Position numbers and translations under genes: made by a program
The notes under the pieces: generated by a model
Seen by the model: only the letters and a program-made list of their open reading frames with translations
What the model was told of the DNA's origin: nothing
Database searches by the model: none
DNA from: Candidatus Poribacteria bacterium
GTDB taxonomy: Bacteria; Poribacteria; WGA-4E; WGA-3G
NCBI GenBank assembly: GCA_022825825.1
Contig: JAJDWA010000026.1
Coordinates: forward strand, 1-64,000
DNA: 64,000 nt
Reading direction: 5' to 3'
In this document: one piece after another, positions 39,974-48,491 of the stretch
How the letters are laid out: every line of letters starts with the position of its first letter
How positions within the stretch are numbered: the stretch's first letter is position 1

Positions 39974-40930
39974 ATGTTTTCCAATACTCTACAAAAATAT
40001 CTCCAAAAGTTTAAAAAGTTGCGTGTAGACAAAGCACACGGAGAAGCTCCTCACAAACCTCTCCTTCTGTTAGCAGTTATTGAACTAATTGAGCAAGGGC
40101 AAATTCAGGAAAATAAGATTTTCCTGTCTCCAGATTTGGCAGAATCCTTCATGAAATATTGGGCAAAAGTAGTGACGGATCGGAGACCTAATATCGCTTT
40201 GCCATTTTTCCACTTAAAAGGCGACGGATTTTGGCACCTACATGCAAACACTGGGTACGAAAATGCATTAAGTGTTGCTAGTCGAATTAGATCGATTTCT
40301 CGCCTTCGTGAAGTGATTGCGTATGCAAGTTTGGATGATAATCTTTTTGCTTTGCTCGTCGCTCCCAATGATCGAGAGGTAATTCGTCAAACTCTTATCC
40401 GTACCTATTTCCCCGATTTCGAGCATGAGATTGAAAGTCTCATTGCAGAAGAACATCAGATTGGCGAGTACAGACAGTTACTGCTTCGACAAGTAGAATA
40501 CGCATTTTCACATCAGCAACCGATAGTCCCAATCCAAACAGATACTCCAATTCGTACTGCGGGTTTTCGCAAAGCAATCATGCGAATGTATGATTACACT
40601 TGTGCTGTATGTCGTTTGCGTATCGTTACAATGGATGGAGAAAGTGCGGCTGACGCTGCCCATATCATGCCGTTTCATATTTCGCAGAATGACGATGTGC
40701 GGAATGGAATATCGTTATGCAAATTGCACCATTGGGCATTTGACAAAGGTTTGCTTTCTTTAAGCAAAAACTATAAAGTGATTGTTTCAGAACTTATGTC
40801 CGATAGGAGACCGACGGAGTGGATGCTTACCGAACTTCGCGATAAGTCTATTCTATTGCCTGAACATGAGCTACTATACCCTGCTCAGGAAGTTTTGGCA
40901 TGGCATCGTGAGGAAGTACTTAGAAAATAA
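39974..40930 (+). CDS. HNH endonuclease, resembling phosphorothioate-DNA-binding (SBD-HNH) restriction enzymes
   Basis: N-terminal HKPLLLLAVIELIEQGQI...RRPNIALPFFHLKGDGFWHL; C-terminal CAVCRLR..AADAAHIMPFH..NGISLCKLHHWAFDKG. Confidence 0.82.
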   Translation: MFSNTLQKYLQKFKKLRVDKAHGEAPHKPLLLLAVIELIEQGQIQENKIFLSPDLAESFMKYWAKVVTDRRPNIALPFFHLKGDGFWHLHANTGYENALSVASRIRSISRLREVIAYASLDDNLFALLVAPNDREVIRQTLIRTYFPDFEHEIESLIAEEHQIGEYRQLLLRQVEYAFSHQQPIVPIQTDTPIRTAGFRKAIMRMYDYTCAVCRLRIVTMDGESAADAAHIMPFHISQNDDVRNGISLCKLHHWAFDKGLLSLSKNYKVIVSELMSDRRPTEWMLTELRDKSILLPEHELLYPAQEVLAWHREEVLRK

Positions 40931-41009
40931 CTCAACGCGGTGCTAATGTTGTCCAGGGAGGAATTCAGGAAACTTGAACGTATCTTAAAGACAAAAAAAT
41001 GAAATATAA

Positions 41010-41684
41010 TTATGAATCTTGGTCGTTTGATTGTGAAGCAGTAGTCTGATTTCGCCTTAGTTCTTTAGGTAAAAATACATCAATTTCCTCATCTGAAAAT
41101 GTCATATCCTCATTGTACTTCAGTGCTTGTTGTGCTTTCTTATAAGCTTTAGAAGTGGTACTTGGTGCACTGGAATAAACCAAATGGAGCTCATCCATCA
41201 AGGTATCTCTTTCCTGCTGTATAATCTCTGACGATTTTTCTCCAATTGCTATATCTGTGATTAACGACAGATATTTTTCTCGAATAAGCCAAATATTATT
41301 CGCTGCTTGTTTATGCTTTTGGGCAAGCTCAGCTAAATTATAGTCCTTCGTATATAGGGTCAAACCAAGAAGAACTGCTGAAATTGAACTGGCAATGACT
41401 GCACCTACTCTTGCTAAAACGATAAGTTGAGAAATACAACCAACCGTCGTTATTGCAGATAGAAAAATTACCCAGAATTTCATTCTTGACAGGCGTTTTA
41501 GTAGAATATCAGCACATTTTTCATGAGTTTTGTGCGAATAAACAACTCTACCAAAACACTCACGTAACTGTCCTTCAAGTATCTGGCGCGATTCAAGCAA
41601 GTCATTAATTGGGGAATGACGTTCCAAAGATTTCCCTCCATTTTCGCTTAGCAGAATATTCACGTTTTGGTTTAGCTTGTTCAT
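41010..41684 (-). CDS. SLATT-like 2TM effector protein (CBASS-associated)
   Basis: Two TM helices FWVIFLSAITTVGCISQLIVLA / GAVIASSISAVLLGLTLY followed by long helical region; start MNKLNQN chosen inside longer ORF; overlaps upstream CD-NTase gene. Confidence 0.72.
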   Translation of the reverse strand: MNKLNQNVNILLSENGGKSLERHSPINDLLESRQILEGQLRECFGRVVYSHKTHEKCADILLKRLSRMKFWVIFLSAITTVGCISQLIVLARVGAVIASSISAVLLGLTLYTKDYNLAELAQKHKQAANNIWLIREKYLSLITDIAIGEKSSEIIQQERDTLMDELHLVYSSAPSTTSKAYKKAQQALKYNEDMTFSDEEIDVFLPKELRRNQTTASQSNDQDS

Positions 41685-42486
41685 GTTTAATTGCTTCAAG
41701 CGAAATATTGTAACACCTTTTAGCCTTCCATTGGAAAAGACCTTTGCTGTAAACATACTGATTACTGCCTGGAGCGCGCCAGTATACCTTATCTCCTTTT
41801 TGGTTAGCCAGAAAAAGAAAAAAGTCTTTACACATATAATCGTAATAGAAAAAAGATTTATCCTTGTATTTCCAATCGTAGATGAATTGGTAAGCAAGTG
41901 TGTCAATTAAAAGACCGCCCATCGGCACATTCCAATTTGACTTCCATGCTCGCATCATCCTGCATAATGGAACTAAGTTGTTGTTGCTGGTGTTGTCCCT
42001 AATTCTGATAGCCTCAATTTCTGGTTTAGGGTTTGTTAAACCCCAACTCCCACCGCTATTTGTGTTAGGATATTTATAACTACCATATGAGTTTAAAAAG
42101 GCAGGAACGACTTCAAACGTGATACCATCAGCAAAGGAAATTTCAATTACTTGTCCATCTGCACCTATAACTGTAGATGAGTACGTCTCTGTAACGGATT
42201 TTTTTACCGTTTGAAGCAGAGCTGATTGACCATTACCCTGATATTGATCGTACCGCCTGTACATTGAATTGGGGAGTTGAAAAATCATATCAAGATCACT
42301 AAATCCTTGAATCGCAGTATTGCGGCCATACGAACCCACATATAGACTATGTGAGGTATCAGATGTTGTGTTCCAGAAATCTGTATTTAACCGACGGGTT
42401 ATCGCCTTGTAGCGAGTAGAAATAGTCCCTCCATCCTGAACCTGAATGTTTGTGCAAAACGTGCTGAACCAATTTGCTAATCCCAT
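41605..42486 (-). CDS. CD-NTase (SMODS-type cyclic oligonucleotide synthase)
   Basis: GSYGRNTAIQGFSDLDMIFQLP (GS...DxD) and FEVVPAF third acidic position. Confidence 0.85.
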   Translation of the reverse strand: MGLANWFSTFCTNIQVQDGGTISTRYKAITRRLNTDFWNTTSDTSHSLYVGSYGRNTAIQGFSDLDMIFQLPNSMYRRYDQYQGNGQSALLQTVKKSVTETYSSTVIGADGQVIEISFADGITFEVVPAFLNSYGSYKYPNTNSGGSWGLTNPKPEIEAIRIRDNTSNNNLVPLCRMMRAWKSNWNVPMGGLLIDTLAYQFIYDWKYKDKSFFYYDYMCKDFFLFLANQKGDKVYWRAPGSNQYVYSKGLFQWKAKRCYNISLEAIKHEQAKPKREYSAKRKWREIFGTSFPN

Positions 42487-42520
42487 TTGATCCCTCTATG
42501 AATTCAATTCTCAGAATAGT

Positions 42521-44527
42521 TTAGAAGTAACTTTCTTCAATTGTAGTGTGTCCGTCTGATTTATGATACTCTAAATGGAACGTATGTGAGATATAAGGTT
42601 CCATCAATGAATGAAAGAATTCATCAACTTCAGTATCGGTTGAAAGCAAGATCATTTGATGGCTTGCATGCGGAAAATAACGTTCAACAAGAAGTTTTCG
42701 ATGGCTACTATCCAAACGACCAAGCGGGGTATCAAGAATCATCGGAAGCGGTTTACCTGATGTTTTTGCCAATCCCCACAACAGAGCAGTTGTATAAATC
42801 TGCTTTTCACCTGCCGATAATTCTTCTTTTGAAAGCTCGCATCTGTTTGAATCATATAAGGTCACTGCAAACGTATCTGGGTTAATTTCAACCCGGCTAA
42901 TTCGATCTGGTTTGTGTGAAAGTTGGTTAAAACTTTCTACAATTGAATTTCCAAGTGTCACAATTTTTGCTTGTGTGAGCAGGGATGTATACGAAGATAG
43001 AACAGACTTGACCTGGCTTACCTGTTGTTGTCGTTTAATATGTGCTTCACCAAGTTGTTGTGTGTGACGTAGTTTCTCAAGTTTTCTTTCTGCTTCCACC
43101 AATTGGCTGTTCAAGGATCGGATCGTTAAGTCTTGATCTTTTTCCTGCTTGCAAAGTTGGCCAAGGTTCTGATTTAATTTGGAAAGTTTCTCTATCAAAG
43201 GCTTCAATACCTCTTCGTCAGGTGCTTTCTGAAGATATTGTTCTACCTTTTGCAATTCTAATTCCGCATTTTTTAAAGCGTCATTCAATTTTCGAAATTT
43301 TTGAGGAATGTCGTTGAGACAAGTTTTAATCCATTCAAAGAGTTGATCGTATTCAGAGGATGAACGTTCACGTGTTTTCTCAAAGCTCTCTAATTCCTTT
43401 GGAAGTTCAAGTTGTGTCTTCAGTTCTGGAGCAATCTTTGAGTAAACAAATTCTATTTCAGACTCCGAAAAGGAATTATCCCAAAAAGAAGCGGATGTAA
43501 GGTCATTAATAAGCTTAGTGTTTTCTGTTTTCAATACACGATTTTTCTCTTCCCATTGATCGTATTCAATCTCTTTACGAAGTCGCTTTTCTAATCGCAT
43601 TAGTAAATCTGGTACAAGTGCGAACGGGAACAAATTCCCACATAGGTCACGAATTTCATTTTCTAATTTTTCAATTTCAGTAGAGAGTTGCTCCTGTTGA
43701 AGTTTCAAACTCTCTCGTTTTTCTGCGTAACCGCCGCCTTCAGCTGCAATTTGAGATTCTTGTCGGGAAATCTGGGTCTCTAATCTTTCAATTTTAGTTT
43801 GTGTAGATTCTAAGTGTTCAGTTACGTCATTGAGGGATGAGCTAAGATCCGCAATTTCGGATTCTGCAGCCTCAATCTCTTGTTGCAAGGGTTCGGGACT
43901 GTTCTGTTTTGCTAAACGGTTTGCATAGATGCTAAGATCTGATTTCAACCGATCTACAAGGTTTAACCCGAGCAGAGATTTAATTGATTCGGCAAGGAAC
44001 TGATCATGGCTGGAGTCGTCAGTTAATTTCTGTATATCTTCACCATCAAAAAAGAAAAATTGTGATACACCTATTGGAATTAGTTCATTAATATAATCTT
44101 GCCAATATGCTGCATCAAAATCTGCGTTTAACTGGTTGTCTTCGGACACGAAAAAACTTTCTTTTACTGAACGGTGAGTTTTGCCTCGCTGTTGCCAAGC
44201 ACGCTCAACTCGATAATGTTTTTTTTTACCGCCTCGTGCATATTCAAACTCAAGTGAGACGGAAGCGCTATCTAACGGTAACGACGAAGTCGGATTACGG
44301 TGAATCATTGTGGAAAGGTACTCGTAATACTCATTGCGGCTAACCCTTGCACCTAAGGAACGTTTGCCGTAGAGACAAAGGCGAACTGCATCAAGCAGTG
44401 TTGTTTTACCGGCACCATTCATCCCACCAATTAAGATGACAGGGCCTGTACCGTTCGGTGTCATCTGAATATTATGTGATTCGCGAAATAAGCCGAAATT
44501 GTTGAGGGAGAGTTTGTGGAGAATCAT
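42521..44527 (-). CDS. dndD: DNA phosphorothioation system ATPase DndD
   Basis: MILHKLSLNNFGLF..GGMNGAGKTTLLDAVRLCLYGKR, FFFFDGEDIQKL, coiled-coil, LSAGEKQIYTTALLWGLA, PMILDTPLGRLD. Confidence 0.9.
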   Translation of the reverse strand: MILHKLSLNNFGLFRESHNIQMTPNGTGPVILIGGMNGAGKTTLLDAVRLCLYGKRSLGARVSRNEYYEYLSTMIHRNPTSSLPLDSASVSLEFEYARGGKKKHYRVERAWQQRGKTHRSVKESFFVSEDNQLNADFDAAYWQDYINELIPIGVSQFFFFDGEDIQKLTDDSSHDQFLAESIKSLLGLNLVDRLKSDLSIYANRLAKQNSPEPLQQEIEAAESEIADLSSSLNDVTEHLESTQTKIERLETQISRQESQIAAEGGGYAEKRESLKLQQEQLSTEIEKLENEIRDLCGNLFPFALVPDLLMRLEKRLRKEIEYDQWEEKNRVLKTENTKLINDLTSASFWDNSFSESEIEFVYSKIAPELKTQLELPKELESFEKTRERSSSEYDQLFEWIKTCLNDIPQKFRKLNDALKNAELELQKVEQYLQKAPDEEVLKPLIEKLSKLNQNLGQLCKQEKDQDLTIRSLNSQLVEAERKLEKLRHTQQLGEAHIKRQQQVSQVKSVLSSYTSLLTQAKIVTLGNSIVESFNQLSHKPDRISRVEINPDTFAVTLYDSNRCELSKEELSAGEKQIYTTALLWGLAKTSGKPLPMILDTPLGRLDSSHRKLLVERYFPHASHQMILLSTDTEVDEFFHSLMEPYISHTFHLEYHKSDGHTTIEESYF

Positions 44528-44609
44528 TGTTGCCCACTATCACGTTTAGGTTTCTATTCCAAATTGGTGCGATTAAAAATTTATGGAGAATCATTGTTGC
44601 CCACTATCA
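44517..44609. repeat. 26-bp direct repeat (TGGAGAATCATTGTTGCCCACTATCA) x2, 67-bp period, at dndC/dndD junction
   Basis: Copies at 44517-44542 and 44584-44609, identical. Confidence 0.9.
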
Positions 44610-45994
44610 GGCAGACTGTCGCGTACTTCTTTTTCTGAACGCCAATCCTCCTGGAAAATGGCATCAATTCGGGATTGGATTCCAGCGCGCCGACTCATTC
44701 CATCCATTTGACGCTCGGTATCTAACAATTTTGCTACAAGCGTAACAGGGACTCCATTTTCACTACAGATTTTAGATAATAGTTCCTTGTCTGATGCCGT
44801 AAAAGCAGTTGTATCGTCAACAACCCATTCGCGCTCACCAACAACATCACTATAAATCTGCGGTACCGCATCTTCCCAATCTTGTCGTTCTGTTCTCCAA
44901 ATTTTGCGAATTTCTTCAAGTTCGTCGTCAGTGATAAGTTTAATTTCGGGGTCAGGCCCTTCTTTGCGAACCTGTTCTTGTGTTTCAAGAAGTTTTTCTA
45001 ACAGTTCTTGGCAGAATTTCAGCGTATAGGGCCCGTGAATAAGTTTATTATTTAAGATAGTAACTTGACCGTTACTTCGCCTATGTTCACGGATTTTAGG
45101 TTTCTCTTCAGGGTTTTGAGTGTCAGCAAGGAAGTCACGGAACTCAAGTAGAGGCAACATCCAATCTTCTCCACTATCAATAAGCCCTTCCATTGCTTTA
45201 TCTTTTGTAACCACGGTACAGGTCCAACACCCAAAGCGACTGTTTCCACAAGACGGAGTCGTTTCATCAACAACAAGTGGACATTCACCTTGAGCATTTG
45301 AGTTTCGATAGAGGGTGACAAGTTCCTTATTATCGTTGTTCCATGGTGAAGGAACATTCAATAAATAGAACCAAACATCGTTTAAACTGAAATCAACAAT
45401 AGGTGCGTAGACAAAAGCATTCGGTAAAGTGTTATGTCGTAAAAGCAATGAATTCTGTATACTGTGCATGCTTAAGACTTGGTCTCGGGTAGTACTTTCC
45501 CCCTTACGGACCCCAAGTACCATAATAACTTCACCATGTTCAGCAACTCTGTCCAAGATAAACCGATTGGCAGGTTTGATCTTCATGCGATCAGTACACC
45601 ATCTAAATTTGCTGTAAGGTGCGGGGTAACCTTTACCAATAAGATTAACCCAAAACGTATCTTCTATTTTCGGGCGGACAATATCTGTCTGAAATGGCAT
45701 TTTTTCTTTGCGTGCAACTCTTTCGAGACGTTCAAGGGTACTTGTAATATAACCAACGATCACTGGTGTTTCTACGAGGGTATCGGATGAAATTACATAG
45801 ACAGGATACTTCCGATCTTCTGGTGGCAACTCAGCGAGGGCATACCAAACCAGTTGTAATGCAGCGGTAGAATCTTTTCCTCCACTATATCCAATTACCC
45901 AAGGTCGCGCATTCTTGAGATAAACTTCTTGAATCTCGCGGTGGATATCATTAGGTGTGCGTGAATCAAAGATGCTGTATGCGGTTTCTGCCAT
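44591..45994 (-). CDS. dndC: DNA phosphorothioation sulfurtransferase DndC (PAPS-reductase-like)
   Basis: RPWVIGYSGGKDSTAALQLVW, CTDRMKIKPANRFI, GVRKGESTTR, Cys cluster CGNSRFGCWTC. Confidence 0.93.
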   Translation of the reverse strand: MAETAYSIFDSRTPNDIHREIQEVYLKNARPWVIGYSGGKDSTAALQLVWYALAELPPEDRKYPVYVISSDTLVETPVIVGYITSTLERLERVARKEKMPFQTDIVRPKIEDTFWVNLIGKGYPAPYSKFRWCTDRMKIKPANRFILDRVAEHGEVIMVLGVRKGESTTRDQVLSMHSIQNSLLLRHNTLPNAFVYAPIVDFSLNDVWFYLLNVPSPWNNDNKELVTLYRNSNAQGECPLVVDETTPSCGNSRFGCWTCTVVTKDKAMEGLIDSGEDWMLPLLEFRDFLADTQNPEEKPKIREHRRSNGQVTILNNKLIHGPYTLKFCQELLEKLLETQEQVRKEGPDPEIKLITDDELEEIRKIWRTERQDWEDAVPQIYSDVVGEREWVVDDTTAFTASDKELLSKICSENGVPVTLVAKLLDTERQMDGMSRRAGIQSRIDAIFQEDWRSEKEVRDSLPDSGQQ

Positions 45995-46263
45995 AATACA
46001 TGCTCCGTCCAGTCCAACAAATGTTGGAATAACATATAACGCTTCCATTTTATTGTAAGTACATAAAGTATAACATATATATACAATTTTTTTACATGTT
46101 TTTTTTAAGTTTTATTTTGGCATGTTTCCTAACCACCAGGATGGTGAATTTCTGTATAAAATGAATACCAAATGGCCTCTACATTTTTTCCTTGCATTTC
46201 CAACTGAATATCGTCTAAACTAATACATCAATACAATTGCATTTCTCATAAGGAGACAACAAC

Positions 46264-47349
46264 ATGGCAGTACGAGTAGGTATTATTGGTACAGGTGGCA
46301 TTTCACGTGCCCACCGGGGTACCTATGAAAAAGTAGGCGGTTTTGAGATTGTCGCTGTCTGCGACATTATCAAAAGTAAGGCAAACCAAGCTGCTGAAGA
46401 GTGGGGTGTCCCAAAAAAGAACGCCTTTTCAAGTTACAACAAGATGCTTGAGATGGATGATCTTGATGCTGTGAGCGTCTGTACTTACAATCAGGGACAT
46501 CGGAGGCCAACGGTTGCGGCATTGAACGCCGGTAAACACGTCCTCTGTGAAAAACCGATGGCAGCAACGCTTTCAGATGCAACTGCGATGGTACAGGCAG
46601 CAAAGGAATCAGGTAAAATCTTACAAATCGGTCTCAATCCCACGTTTGATCCGAGGCTCCAATTCGCGAGGAAACTGATTGACGAAGGATTTCTTGGTGA
46701 TATCTATTATTCTGAATCTGCCGGGTGCAGACGGCGCGGGAATCCGGGACATACGTTCATCTACAAAAAGACAGCGGGGGCGGGGGCAACCGTTGATATA
46801 GGTGTCTACAATATGCACAGATCGCTATTTGCGATGGGGTATCCGAAACCGGTGCGTGTCTCTGCTATTACTGAAGACTACATATCAATGCAGGATCCGA
46901 GGTTCCAAGGTAAAATGGATGTGGAAGAGTTCGGCGCGGCGTGGGTTCGGTTTGAAAATGGCGGTGTGATGGTATTTAAGATTTCGTGGGCAGTGCATGC
47001 AAACTCGCTCGGTGGCAATTTTCATCTCGGTCAAAAAGCAGGGATTTCTTTGGATGGACCGGTTATTTTCGCAGATGCATACACAGGCGATCTCAAGAAG
47101 TTTGTCGAATCAGAGGGACTAACAGCGGAACCTGATCCACCGGAAGGTATGACGACTATCCAGCTATCAGGATTCCCAGCATCTGATAACTGGGCGAAAC
47201 AGATGATCGCTTTCCGTGAAGCCGTCAAAGCAGACGCACCGTCACCGATACCACCGGAAGGTGTACTCCTCACGAATGTGATAATGGATGGTATCTTCCG
47301 CTCACATGAAAGTAAGAAAGAGGTGGCGGTAAGAGTTCCTGAGATTTAG
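46264..47349 (+). CDS. Gfo/Idh/MocA family oxidoreductase (paralog copy B)
   Basis: VGIIGTGGISRAHRGTY, NAGKHVLCEKPMAATLSDA; same length (361 aa) as copy A. Confidence 0.93.
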   Translation: MAVRVGIIGTGGISRAHRGTYEKVGGFEIVAVCDIIKSKANQAAEEWGVPKKNAFSSYNKMLEMDDLDAVSVCTYNQGHRRPTVAALNAGKHVLCEKPMAATLSDATAMVQAAKESGKILQIGLNPTFDPRLQFARKLIDEGFLGDIYYSESAGCRRRGNPGHTFIYKKTAGAGATVDIGVYNMHRSLFAMGYPKPVRVSAITEDYISMQDPRFQGKMDVEEFGAAWVRFENGGVMVFKISWAVHANSLGGNFHLGQKAGISLDGPVIFADAYTGDLKKFVESEGLTAEPDPPEGMTTIQLSGFPASDNWAKQMIAFREAVKADAPSPIPPEGVLLTNVIMDGIFRSHESKKEVAVRVPEI

Positions 47350-47368
47350 AGATTAACAGAAAACTTTA

Positions 47369-47427
47369 GGCGAGGTCTGTCCTTCGCTTCCCCAATCATT
47401 GTAGGGCGAGGTCTTTGTGCCTCGCCA
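47369..47427. repeat. GGCGAGG...CCTCGCC hairpin (dispersed repeat related)
   Basis: GGCGAGGtctttgtgCCTCGCC at the end of the copy B intergenic region. Confidence 0.55.
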
Positions 47428-47428
47428 C

Positions 47429-48481
47429 TTAAGTATTACGGATAACAAAAATCTTTCCGCGTTTCCCACCAACATCTACGCTAACCCGTTGCATCGTTTT
47501 CAACGATTTTTGCTGTTTGAGTATCTTGTCCAAAAGTGTGGACTGCAATGTTAACAACACCATTTTTCCATTCGGCTTAAGCACAGTTTCATATTGATGA
47601 AGACATTTTCTGTAAAGGTTCGCAAGTTGAGAGGATTTTTCATTTTTTTCGACTGCCGGTAAGTTGCAGACAATTTTGTCTACAGAATTTGGTTTTAGAG
47701 GTGGGGATTGTGCGTCCCAATGGAAAAACTGACGTGGTTGATGCTGTCTCCCAAAATTTCTTTGCGTAGCATTTAACGCGTCTTTTGAAATATCTCCACC
47801 GATAAGATAACGGTACCGCTGTGCAAAAGCACGCTCCAATAGTATTGTTCCCGCCCCGCACATCGGATCTAAAAAAATGTCGTTTGCGTGCGGTTGCGAA
47901 AGCCACACCATGCCATAAGCCAAAGTCGGTTTGATAGATTGCGGCACGTGTGTCTGTTTATATGAACGTTGTGCCATCTCAGGTTTTGAAAGTCGTATAC
48001 TGATATAAGCATCCTGACCATGCACCTCTGCCCAAACGTCTAACCCTGAACTTGATTGTGTCAATTGCCAACCTCGGTCAATCAACACCCTTTCAACGAT
48101 CTGTTGAAAGTCCCTTTTCTGAAAATTGCGAAACCCTGACATCCGACTGATAACACGAAACGGAACCCGTTTTCGTATACTGAGACCTACTTGTCGGCAA
48201 CATGTCAGTGTTTCTCCGAAGTTGAATCGAGTGAGTGATTGTCTTATCGCAGTTAAAGAACTACGTGAACGCGTCATATTCGGAATATGTTTTATCACCA
48301 CAAAAAGATGTTCCGCTGTCCGCAGCGATAATAAATCCTTCGGATTGCCTGAGTATTGGAAAACAATTCGTTGCGGTTTCCGCATAAGGATTTTGAATTT
48401 TTCGGTAGTACCAAAACGCGCAATTATCTCTTGGCGAGCGGTATTTTCCAATCCTGCAGTGACGAAAATTGAATAGATCAT
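47429..48481 (-). CDS. THUMP-domain RNA methyltransferase (TrmN/Trm14/RlmL-like)
   Basis: TLAYGMVWLSQPHANDIFLDPMCGAGTILLERA, VDKIVCNLPA. Confidence 0.85.
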   Translation of the reverse strand: MIYSIFVTAGLENTARQEIIARFGTTEKFKILMRKPQRIVFQYSGNPKDLLSLRTAEHLFVVIKHIPNMTRSRSSLTAIRQSLTRFNFGETLTCCRQVGLSIRKRVPFRVISRMSGFRNFQKRDFQQIVERVLIDRGWQLTQSSSGLDVWAEVHGQDAYISIRLSKPEMAQRSYKQTHVPQSIKPTLAYGMVWLSQPHANDIFLDPMCGAGTILLERAFAQRYRYLIGGDISKDALNATQRNFGRQHQPRQFFHWDAQSPPLKPNSVDKIVCNLPAVEKNEKSSQLANLYRKCLHQYETVLKPNGKMVLLTLQSTLLDKILKQQKSLKTMQRVSVDVGGKRGKIFVIRNT

Positions 48482-48491
48482 CTGTCTCCTT

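Noticed and set aside
42521-44527. SMC/RecN/Rad50-type repair ATPase
   Set aside because: FFFFDGEDIQKL and adjacency to DndC fit DndD specifically.
44527-44745. 72-aa plus-strand ORF across the dndC/dndD junction as a DndE-like protein
   Set aside because: Translation shows no DndE features, lies antisense to the dndC end, and includes the duplicated junction sequence.
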